Below the pieces are notes generated by a model. That model was not told the origin of the DNA and made no database searches. It saw only the letters and a program-made list of their open reading frames with translations. From the NCBI GenBank assembly GCA_903864485.1, contig CAIPGD010000164.1, forward strand, positions 1-5,235: a DNA stretch of 5,235 nt, given 5' to 3'. Source of the DNA: an uncultured bacterium (GTDB lineage Bacteria > Pseudomonadota > Gammaproteobacteria > Burkholderiales > Burkholderiaceae_E). Shown here in pieces: positions 1-5,235 of the stretch (positions are counted from its first letter, which is position 1; each line of letters opens with the position of its first letter). Position numbers and translations under genes: made by a program.

Positions 1-1662
1 CATGCCCAGCGCGAGTACATCGATTTTGAGCAACCCCAGTGCATCCAGATCATTCTTGTCCCATTGAATGACCGTGCGCCCGTCCATCGCGGTGTTTTCG
101 ATCGGGACAAGGCGTGTGAGCTTGTCGCGGGCGATCACAAAACCACCACTGTGTTGCGTCAGATGACGTGGAAAGCCAATGAGGGTGGGAATGACGGAGA
201 GCCAGAGCTTGACCCGAGGGGCTTCGGGGTCGAGTCCGGCCGCTTCAAGCGATTCTTGACGGATGACTGCGCCGTCCCACCATGCGCGATCTCGAGCGAC
301 GGCGTCGATGGCGTCGGCGTCGATGCCAAGCGCAAAGCCTGCGTCCCTGAGTGCGCTGCGCGGGCGCCAGGTGATGATCGCGGCCGCCAGCGCGGCGCGT
401 TCACGCCCGTACTTTGTGTAGATATGTTGAATGACTTCTTCGCGGCGCTGATGCTCGAAATCCACATCAATATCAGGGGGTTCGCCGCGCTCGCGTGAGA
501 TGAAACGCTCGAAGAGAACGTTCATGCGTGAAGGATCGACTTCGGTGATCCCCAGGCAGTAACAGACTGCCGAATTGGCGGCCGAGCCGCGACCCTGACA
601 TAGGATGCCGCGTCCGCGTGCGAAGGCAACCAGCTCGGCAACGGTTAGGAAGTAGGGTTCGTAGTTCAGCTCTGCAATCAGCCCCAGTTCGTGTTCGATC
701 TGCGCGCGGACTTTGGTGGGGATACCTTGCGGCCAGCGTTGTGTGGCGCCCCGCTCGGTGAGCGTGCGTAACCATTGGGCTGGGGTGTGACCGGCAGGGA
801 CGATTTCGTCGGGGTACTCGTAGCGCAATTCATCGAGTGAGAATCGGCAACGTGCTGCGATTTCGAGTGTCTCTTCGAGGAGTTCGGTCGGGTATTGCTG
901 GGCCAGACGCAAGCGCCCGCGCAGATGGCACTCGGCATTGGCATCGAGGCGAAATCCAAGAGCATCCAGAGGCATCCGATGGCGCACGGAAGTCAGCACG
1001 TCGAGCAGAGGCTTGCGCGATCGTCGGTGCATGCGGACATCCCCGCCAGCGGCCAGCGGCACGCCGGTTGTGCGTACGACGGCCCGAAGCCGATCGAGAT
1101 GCGCGCCATCATGGCCATGGGCGAGACGTTCGGCCAATATCCAGAGACGCCCGCCATCGGCTGTTGAAGATCCTCGGCCAAAGCGCTGGGCGAGCCAACC
1201 GGTGAGCTGTAGAAGCTCTGCGCGTGGGGTGCTCGGGTGTGGGGCCAGCAGCGCGATACAGTCGGGCAGGCCGGCGTCGAGATCGCTGCGCTCGAATCGG
1301 TACTGCCCCTTTGGCGCACGACGACGGGTACGTGAAATGAGTTCGCTGAGGTGGCCGTAGCCTGCCCGCGTCTGGGCCAGAAGGATGATCCGCACGCGTT
1401 GTTCGCGTTGTTCGCGTTGTTCATTGGGTGGTCGTTCGAAGTCAACGCCTAGTTCGAATTCGGCGCCAATGAGTAGCGGTAAGCCGACCCGTTTGGCGGC
1501 CTGATGGGCTCGTACAACACCGGCCAGCGACGCCTCGTCCGTGATGGCTAATGCTGCATAGCCAAGTGCGTGGGCGCGCTCGACCAATTCTTCCGGGTGC
1601 GACGCACCACGCAGGAAAGAGAAATTGCTAAGGCAGTGAAGTTCGGCGTAAGCAGTGAGCAC
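1..1662 (-). CDS. dnaE2: Error-prone DNA polymerase DnaE2 (ImuC), N-terminal 554 codons; C-terminus beyond left edge
   Basis: This is a C-family DNA polymerase alpha-subunit paralogue that carries out translesion synthesis with ImuA and ImuB during the SOS response. The frame is open from 1662 to 1 with no stop. The N-terminus (AELHCLSNFSFLRGAS, about residues 6-21) is the DnaE2-type PHP domain, in which the second histidine of the replicative HxH motif is Cys. GRGSAANS lies near residues 357-364. The palm motif PPDIDVDF is at about 395-402, supplying Asp399 and Asp401, and the third catalytic Asp is D548 in GLLKIDVLALG. Full-length family members have roughly 1000-1080 residues, so about half is visible. 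An in-frame TGA lies 12 codons before the GTG at 1660-1662. That GTG is the best start because family members begin only a few residues before AELHCLSNF; no Shine-Dalgarno sequence precedes it. A LexA box sits 15 nt upstream. imuB, normally adjacent, is 3 kb away. The family assignment is very secure; the exact start is less so. Confidence 0.96.
   Translation of the reverse strand, partial: MLTAYAELHCLSNFSFLRGASHPEELVERAHALGYAALAITDEASLAGVVRAHQAAKRVGLPLLIGAEFELGVDFERPPNEQREQREQRVRIILLAQTRAGYGHLSELISRTRRRAPKGQYRFERSDLDAGLPDCIALLAPHPSTPRAELLQLTGWLAQRFGRGSSTADGGRLWILAERLAHGHDGAHLDRLRAVVRTTGVPLAAGGDVRMHRRSRKPLLDVLTSVRHRMPLDALGFRLDANAECHLRGRLRLAQQYPTELLEETLEIAARCRFSLDELRYEYPDEIVPAGHTPAQWLRTLTERGATQRWPQGIPTKVRAQIEHELGLIAELNYEPYFLTVAELVAFARGRGILCQGRGSAANSAVCYCLGITEVDPSRMNVLFERFISRERGEPPDIDVDFEHQRREEVIQHIYTKYGRERAALAAAIITWRPRSALRDAGFALGIDADAIDAVARDRAWWDGAVIRQESLEAAGLDPEAPRVKLWLSVIPTLIGFPRHLTQHSGGFVIARDKLTRLVPIENTAMDGRTVIQWDKNDLDALGLLKIDVLALGM
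1395..1421. repeat. 9-bp tandem repeat, three copies, inside dnaE2
   Basis: The unit CGCGTTGTT (plus strand) occurs three times in a row at 1395-1403, 1404-1412 and 1413-1421. On the coding strand it gives the repeated tripeptide in NEQREQREQR, at about residues 80-89 of DnaE2, in a variable loop of the PHP domain. Copy-number change would keep the reading frame. Confidence 0.9.
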
Positions 1663-1677
1663 GAAAGGGGGCGCCAG

Positions 1678-1699
1678 ATACTGTATGCATGAACAGTAT
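1678..1699. promoter_or_regulatory. LexA operator (SOS box) between divergent dnaE2 and AlbA_2/ATPase genes
   Basis: The core at 1681-1696 is CTGT-ATGCATGA-ACAG, an exact CTGT-N8-ACAG LexA site. The symmetry extends to perfect 7-bp arms, ATACTGT (1678-1684) and ACAGTAT (1693-1699), matching the extended E. coli consensus TACTGT-N8-ACAGTA. The box ends 15 nt before the dnaE2 GTG on the minus strand and 58 nt before the ATG at 1758 on the plus strand. Regulation of dnaE2 by LexA is well established for this gene family. Control of the plus-strand gene is inferred from position only. I could not assign convincing -35/-10 hexamers on either strand. Confidence 0.92.
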
Positions 1700-1757
1700 C
1701 ACGAACCGATTGGTGATTGAGGTGCTAATGTTGGCCTGATTGATACCGATATTTTTT

Positions 1758-3332
1758 ATGAGCAAACTTCCGATCAAACTCAACGACCTGTTACGCCAGC
1801 GTACGGTTGAGGGTGAGCGCATCGAGTACAAAGCTGGGTGGAATCCCGACGCGATCATTCGCACCGTATGCGCGTTTGCTAACGATTTCGAAAATCTCGG
1901 CGGTGGTTATGTCGTGATTGGTCAGGACTGTGATGTGAGCGGCCAGCCGGTATTTCCACCTGTGGGGTTGGCTGACAATCAACTCGATAAAATTCAAAAA
2001 GAGCTGCTGGCCGCCTGTCAGTTGATTCAGCCGCCATATTTCCCGGTATTCAGTCTTGAAGACGTTGAGGGGCGCAAATTAATTGTGTTGTGGGTGCCGG
2101 GCGGGCATAACCGTCCTTATAAGGCGCCGGAAGCGATCACTTCCAAGAAGAAGACATGGCATCACTACATCCGACGTTACGCCAGCACGGTCGAGGCTAA
2201 GGGCGACATTGAGGCAGAGTTGATCGGCTTGGCGGCGAAGGTGCCGTTCGACGACCGCTATAACCAAACCGCGCGGGTTGGTGATCTGTCAAAGTCGCTG
2301 GCTCAGGCGTTCTTGGAAGACGTCGGCAGCGAGTTGGCGGAGGTTGCGCCTGGGTTGTCGGTTGAATCATTAGCGCGGCAGATGAACTTGGCAGGCGGAT
2401 CTACCGAGTCTCCTTGGCCTAAGAACGTCGGTTTGCTGTTTTTCAACGAGACCCCAGAGCGATTTTTTCCAGGTGTGCAAATCGATGTGATCTGGTTTCC
2501 TGAAGGTGCCGGCGGGGATCGTTTCGAAGAAAAGATCTTCAAGGGGCCATTGGCGCGGATGACTCGCGACGCCTTGAATTACATTCAGCGCAACTATTTG
2601 CGCGAGACGGTTATTAAGCACCCTGATCGGGCGGAGGCGACGCGGGTTTGGAACTTTCCATACGCTGCGGTTGAAGAAGCCTTGGTCAATGCGGTTTATC
2701 ACCGTTCTTACGAAGAGCGCGAACCCATCGAGGTGCGCATCAGTCACGACGAATTCATCGTCGTCAGCTTCCCCGGTCCTGATCGATCCGTCCGGATGGA
2801 GGACCTTCAGGCTGGTCGAGCCGTCAGTCGACGATATCGCAATCGGCGGATTGGCGAATTCCTCAAGGAACTTGAACTCACTGAGGGACGTTCAACAGGT
2901 GTCCCTAAAATTCTCAAGGTCATGGCTGCCAATGGCTCCCCGTCGCCGTTGTTTGAGACAGACGACGATCGCCTTTCGTTTGTTATTCGGTTGCCCGTTC
3001 ATCCATTGGCGATGGGCGGAATTTCGCTCACCGCGCAAGTCACCGGGGAAGTCACCGGGGAAGTCACCGGGGAAGTCACCGGGGAAGTCACCGGGGAAGT
3101 CGAGCGTCTCATACGGGGCCTGAATCAGGAGATGTCACGGCAGCAGATTCAGGATGCATTGGTGCTAAAGCACGAGGATCACTTTCGCAATTCCTACCTC
3201 AAGCCTGCACTGGCAGCTGGATTGGTTGAAATGACTCTGCCAAATAAGCCCAACAGCAGCAACCAGCGCTACCGGTTGACGCACCAAGGCCAACTCTGGT
3301 TGCAAGCACGCCTCAGGCTCGGCAAGGGCTGA
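1758..3332 (+). CDS. AlbA_2 (Schlafen-type) / GHKL-like ATPase / winged-helix protein, 524 aa
   Basis: The protein belongs to the family often annotated as ATP-binding, RNA-binding-domain or 'RecG-like' putative transcriptional regulators. Residues about 10-150 form a Schlafen AlbA_2 domain: E18 and E23 in EGERIEYK, then AFAND and GGGYVVIGQD at 48-57, and HHYIRR at 135-140. Residues about 300-415 resemble HATPase_c_4: an N-box EEALVNAVYHRSY (E307, N311) and GRSTG at 377-381. A linker of VTGE repeats (about 428-447) leads to a C-terminal winged-helix-like domain with HFRNSYLKPALAAGLVEMT and NQRYRLT. ATG 1758 is preferred because family members start just before the EYK-type motif; an in-frame TTG at 1740 would add six residues. 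Neither has a good Shine-Dalgarno sequence. It diverges from dnaE2 across a LexA box, so SOS control is possible. Proposed roles for the family include regulation and phage defence, and the actual function here is unknown. It sits between the separated imuB and dnaE2 genes. Confidence 0.9.
   Translation: MSKLPIKLNDLLRQRTVEGERIEYKAGWNPDAIIRTVCAFANDFENLGGGYVVIGQDCDVSGQPVFPPVGLADNQLDKIQKELLAACQLIQPPYFPVFSLEDVEGRKLIVLWVPGGHNRPYKAPEAITSKKKTWHHYIRRYASTVEAKGDIEAELIGLAAKVPFDDRYNQTARVGDLSKSLAQAFLEDVGSELAEVAPGLSVESLARQMNLAGGSTESPWPKNVGLLFFNETPERFFPGVQIDVIWFPEGAGGDRFEEKIFKGPLARMTRDALNYIQRNYLRETVIKHPDRAEATRVWNFPYAAVEEALVNAVYHRSYEEREPIEVRISHDEFIVVSFPGPDRSVRMEDLQAGRAVSRRYRNRRIGEFLKELELTEGRSTGVPKILKVMAANGSPSPLFETDDDRLSFVIRLPVHPLAMGGISLTAQVTGEVTGEVTGEVTGEVTGEVERLIRGLNQEMSRQQIQDALVLKHEDHFRNSYLKPALAAGLVEMTLPNKPNSSNQRYRLTHQGQLWLQARLRLGKG
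3039..3098 (+). repeat. 12-bp tandem repeat, five perfect copies, encoding VTGE repeats
   Basis: The unit GTCACCGGGGAA occurs five times without a mismatch (3039-3050, 3051-3062, 3063-3074, 3075-3086, 3087-3098) and encodes Val-Thr-Gly-Glu. It forms the linker between the ATPase and winged-helix domains of the AlbA_2 protein. From general knowledge, similar VTGEV or VTGQV runs recur in this protein family, so the protein-level repeat is probably functional. The complete DNA identity, including synonymous positions, points to recent slippage or recombination. Confidence 0.97.
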
Positions 3333-3384
3333 TTCGTCGGGGTCTATCGGAGTCATAGGGTCGGCCGCATTCCGCGCAGCGCAT

Positions 3385-3411
3385 AAAAAAAAGCCCCGCA
3401 GAAGCGGGGCT
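3385..3411 (-). terminator. Rho-independent terminator of the 91-aa gene
   Basis: AGCCCCGC (3392-3399), a four-base loop AGAA, and GCGGGGCT (3404-3411) form a perfect 8-bp GC-rich stem. On the minus strand it is followed by eight T residues (A-tract 3385-3392 on the plus strand). The polarity therefore fits the minus-strand gene that ends at 3438, 26 nt away. In the plus direction the stem has no T-tract, so it should be a weak terminator at best for the gene ending at 3332. Confidence 0.9.
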
Positions 3412-3437
3412 CTTGGGCGGACGCTCGACTCGGACGC

Positions 3438-3713
3438 TCAGGCGCCGTGCGAGGCCGTCTGCATTTGCCGGTTTGTCCGGCCCGGCGGTGGCGGCGGGTC
3501 GGCCCGCGCGATCAGCGCTTCGACGTCGAACTGGTCAAGGGTGTGATACGTATTGTCTTCGCCGTAGAGGATGCGATGGTCGTTGCCCCCGACCAGGAGA
3601 CGGGCTTTTTCGATCGCTGCACGCAGCGAGGTATAAAGCACGGATCCGTTCATCTTGAAGACGCGACCGCGGCGATTCAGGATGGTCACGCTAGGCTGAA
3701 TAGGCTCACTCAT
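3438..3713 (-). CDS. Small protein of unknown function, 91 aa
   Basis: I do not recognise a family for this protein. It begins MSEPIQPSVTILNRRGRVFKMNG, and residues about 1-70 look like a compact mixed alpha/beta fold: possible strands near SVTILN and RVFKM, a helix in SLRAAIEKARLLV, and HRILYG followed by YHTLDQFDVEALIAR. The C-terminal tail is low complexity, with a five-proline run followed by a polar, probably disordered end. There is no signal peptide or membrane segment. A strong terminator immediately downstream on the same strand, and the protein-like composition of the first 70 residues, support a real single-gene transcription unit. The start ATG at 3711-3713 has no clear Shine-Dalgarno sequence; an internal Met21 is an alternative. 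The gene diverges from the ugpQ-like gene across 105 bp and converges on the AlbA_2 gene. No function is proposed. Confidence 0.72.
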   Translation of the reverse strand: MSEPIQPSVTILNRRGRVFKMNGSVLYTSLRAAIEKARLLVGGNDHRILYGEDNTYHTLDQFDVEALIARADPPPPPGRTNRQMQTASHGA

Positions 3714-3818
3714 TGGACGCGATTACCGGAAGGACTGAAGGGAACGTTTCGAACCCCTTAAATGTACAAGTTTTTTCCGCTTTTGTGATCTACCAACACC
3801 CCCATTCTTGAGTCGAAT
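3714..3818. other. Divergent intergenic region between the 91-aa gene and ugpQ
   Basis: This 105-bp AT-richer spacer must hold the promoters of both flanking genes, because they point away from each other. It contains a short A/T-rich run near 3765-3785 and an imperfect inverted repeat around 3739-3760 (AAGGG ... CCCTT enclosing TTCGAA). I see no hexamer pair or operator that I would name with confidence. Confidence 0.4.
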
Positions 3819-4670
3819 ATGGATTCTCCCCGACCACCCCCGGTGGGTTTTACCGCTGATATCGAATTTAAGACCGCCTGGCCTTATCCCTCCTGGATTG
3901 CCCATCGGGGTGCGGGTCACCTGGCGCCCGAAAATACCTTGGCTGCATTCCAGATGGGGTTTGATTATGGGTTTCGGATGATCGAATTTGATGTCCAGCT
4001 CACGGCAGATCAAATCCCGATCCTGATGCATGACGCCATGCTCGACCGTACGACGGACGGTCATGGACCAGTCTATGCGGTGACGGCTGGGCAGCTGGCG
4101 CAACTGGATGCCGGGCGTTGGCATTCACCCACGTTCGAGGGCGAAACCGTTCCGTCCCTGGCCGATGCGGCGCATTGGATGCAGGCCCACGGCGTGATGG
4201 CGAATCTGGAAATCAAGCCAGCCAAGGGCCTGGAGGTGGCAACGGGAACGGCGGCGGCAGCATTGGCGGCCGAGCTTTGGCAGGGTCAGATTCCGCCGCT
4301 CTTGTCATCGTTCTCGATCAAAGCGCTCGAAGCCGCTCGGGCGGTCGCACCGGAGTTGCCGCGGGCATTGCTTGCAGATGTTGCACGCTGGGCCGAGTTG
4401 GTTCCGACCGACCGTCCGTTCGAAGCGATTGTGCAGAAAGCGCTTGAATTGTCTGCGGTAGCAATCGTGATTCAACATGCCGGTTTGAATGCCGATCGTA
4501 TTGCCCAAGCTCACGGGGCTGGATTGCGTGTGTTGACTTACACCCTGAATGACGCGGTTCGGGCTAAAGCCTTGCTCGCGGTTGGGCTGGATGGAGTTAT
4601 TACGGATGCTGTGGATTCTCTGGGGCCCGCATCAGCCAAATCAGAAAATCCAGTGAAATCAGCCAAATAA
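3819..4670 (+). CDS. ugpQ: Glycerophosphodiester phosphodiesterase, UgpQ-type, cytoplasmic, 283 aa
   Basis: This enzyme hydrolyses glycerophosphodiesters (deacylated phospholipids) to sn-glycerol 3-phosphate and an alcohol, using a divalent metal. The GDPD motifs are all present: the catalytic HR pair H29-R30 in IAHRGAG, metal ligand E38 in APENT, E56 and D58 in MIEFD, the second catalytic His H71 in MHDAMLDRTTDG, and E131 in NLEIKP. LLSSF (161-165) and VLTYTLN (238-244) fit later barrel strands. From memory it aligns along its length with E. coli UgpQ (about 247 residues), including WPYP just before the HR motif. It has about 20 extra N-terminal residues and a short C-terminal tail. There is no signal peptide, so it should be cytoplasmic. 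The start ATG 3819 has only a weak purine stretch upstream; an in-frame GTG at 3843 is possible. The last 12 bp overlap the 3' end of imuB. Its role has no obvious link to SOS mutagenesis. Confidence 0.95.
   Translation: MDSPRPPPVGFTADIEFKTAWPYPSWIAHRGAGHLAPENTLAAFQMGFDYGFRMIEFDVQLTADQIPILMHDAMLDRTTDGHGPVYAVTAGQLAQLDAGRWHSPTFEGETVPSLADAAHWMQAHGVMANLEIKPAKGLEVATGTAAAALAAELWQGQIPPLLSSFSIKALEAARAVAPELPRALLADVARWAELVPTDRPFEAIVQKALELSAVAIVIQHAGLNADRIAQAHGAGLRVLTYTLNDAVRAKALLAVGLDGVITDAVDSLGPASAKSENPVKSAK
4631..4668. repeat. 11-bp direct repeat at the ugpQ/imuB 3' junction
   Basis: ATCAGCCAAAT occurs at 4631-4641 and again at 4658-4668, 27 bp apart. In the ugpQ frame both copies encode Ser-Ala-Lys, the second just before the stop. 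The second copy spans the imuB stop codon (TGA on the minus strand, 4659-4661). The sequence between the copies is not repeated. Confidence 0.8.
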
Positions 4671-5235
4671 TCCGTGTAAATACCAGGTGCCTGGCCCCGC
4701 CCCTTGGTTGGAGCGTCCGGTACGGCTGCGAAAAATCCAGACCAGGATATGTTCCTCATTTTCGGCGACAAAATAGTCGCGCTCGACGAGATTTCCGTCC
4801 CACCAACCCGTTTCGATCCTTTCTGGTCCTGCAACCAGAGCGAGCGGGCCGTGCCAGAACGGTCGGGTATTGCGTTCGGTCAGCGCTACGGGGGCGTGGA
4901 GTAACCAGAGCGGGCGCGGCAAACCTGGCGGGCGTGTGGGTGGCATCCCATCAGGGACCGCGCGAGTCGTTTTAGATGTTGCGGCGGTGGTGAGCCGAGT
5001 TAAATCTTCTACCCATTCGATCCGGTAAGCAGCCTCCGGCCGATGGTCTGGGTAGGGGCTGACCCGCCAGAGACCGCCCGGTCCCAGCCGAGCGTGCAGG
5101 CGTTCAATCAGGCGTCCTAGACTTTCGTGTTCCGGGGGCGTACTGGCAAAGAGATCGATAGTCGTGTCCCCCATGGGGCCCGCATCATTGCAGGTCAGGC
5201 CGAGGGTGTGGGCGGCTTCGGCTAGCTGAATCCGG
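4659..5235 (-). CDS. imuB: ImuB, Y-family polymerase-like SOS mutasome protein, C-terminal part; start beyond right edge
   Basis: ImuB is a catalytically inactive Y-family polymerase homologue that acts as an adaptor, linking DnaE2 and ImuA to the beta sliding clamp during translesion synthesis. The frame is open from the right edge and ends with TGA at 4659-4661, so 191 residues are visible. They match the family C-terminal region: DHRPEAAYRIEW, then GLPRPLWLLHAPVAL, GPLALVAGPERIETGWWDG, RDYFVAENEEHILVWIFR, and the terminal WYLHGLFG. The C-terminus therefore looks complete. A TIDLF segment near the 5174 end is placed where clamp-binding motifs of the QL[SD]LF type occur, but lacks the Gln. 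The polymerase-like domain lies outside the window, and any upstream imuA cannot be seen. Unlike the usual operon, dnaE2 does not follow directly; its start is about 3 kb away on the same strand. The internal Met codon at 5174 is not the gene start. Confidence 0.93.
   Translation of the reverse strand, partial: RIQLAEAAHTLGLTCNDAGPMGDTTIDLFASTPPEHESLGRLIERLHARLGPGGLWRVSPYPDHRPEAAYRIEWVEDLTRLTTAATSKTTRAVPDGMPPTRPPGLPRPLWLLHAPVALTERNTRPFWHGPLALVAGPERIETGWWDGNLVERDYFVAENEEHILVWIFRSRTGRSNQGAGPGTWYLHGLFG

Noticed and set aside
64..498. 144-residue open frame on the plus strand
   Set aside because: It lies antisense to the unbroken DnaE2 frame, which carries the catalytic motifs; its own translation resembles no protein.
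837..1445. Several overlapping open frames on both strands
   Set aside because: All are shadows of the DnaE2 frame in GC-rich codons; none has a recognisable motif.
1628..1690. ATG at 1690 (minus) as the dnaE2 start
   Set aside because: It is in another frame and lies inside the LexA box. Reaching the DnaE2 frame from it would need a frameshift in the C-tract, for which there is no evidence.
1725..1740. Weak similarity between the minus strand here (ATCAGGCCAACAT) and ATCAGCCAAAT near the imuB end, as an insertion-site duplication
   Set aside because: The match is gapped, short and in opposite orientation, so it is not convincing evidence of a target duplication.
2671..3123. Plus-strand open frame with SPGK repeats
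   Set aside because: This is the 12-bp repeat read in a second frame inside the AlbA_2/ATPase gene; the main frame has the conserved domains.
3739..3760. GGTTCGAA-like tRNA T-loop motif, a possible attachment-site remnant
   Set aside because: The surrounding bases do not form a T-arm or acceptor stem, and no integrase or tRNA gene is nearby.
3413..3761. Plus-strand open frames antisense to the 91-aa gene
   Set aside because: They are Arg/Ala/Gly-rich translations typical of GC-rich antisense frames. The terminator orientation favours the minus-strand gene.
4683..4694. CCAGG-TG-CCTGG inverted repeat as a terminator for ugpQ
   Set aside because: The loop is only two bases and no T-tract follows on the plus strand; it lies inside imuB coding sequence.

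Overview
The window looks like a chromosomal segment from a moderately GC-rich gamma- or betaproteobacterium. The evidence is a textbook LexA operator of the CTGT-N8-ACAG class used by those groups, an ImuB/DnaE2 SOS-mutagenesis pair, and a glycerophosphodiesterase that closely resembles E. coli UgpQ from memory. No RNA genes, CRISPR arrays, transposases or integrases are visible.

Layout, left to right. Positions 1-1662 (minus strand) hold the first 554 codons of an error-prone DNA polymerase DnaE2 (ImuC); its C-terminus lies outside the left edge. A 95-bp divergent region (1663-1757) follows, containing a near-perfect extended SOS box at 1678-1699. On the plus strand, 1758-3332 encodes a 524-residue AlbA_2 (Schlafen-type) plus GHKL-like ATPase plus winged-helix protein with five perfect 12-bp tandem repeats in its linker. 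A 105-bp gap (3333-3437) carries a strong minus-strand terminator, which ends an unrecognised 91-residue gene (3438-3713, minus). A second 105-bp gap (3714-3818) separates this from a divergent ugpQ-like gene (3819-4670, plus). The 3' end of ugpQ overlaps by 12 bp, tail to tail, the 3' end of imuB (4659-5235, minus), whose N-terminal part lies beyond the right edge. There is no gene-free stretch longer than about 105 bases.

The main interest is the arrangement. In the usual imuA-imuB-dnaE2 cassette, imuB is followed directly by dnaE2. Here both keep that order and strand, but about 3 kb containing three unrelated genes lies between the imuB stop codon and the dnaE2 start codon. dnaE2 has its own LexA box, which also lies 59-80 bp upstream of the divergent AlbA_2/ATPase gene. 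The inference is that the mutasome operon has been split by insertion or rearrangement, that dnaE2 is now separately SOS-controlled, and that the AlbA_2/ATPase gene may have come under shared SOS control.
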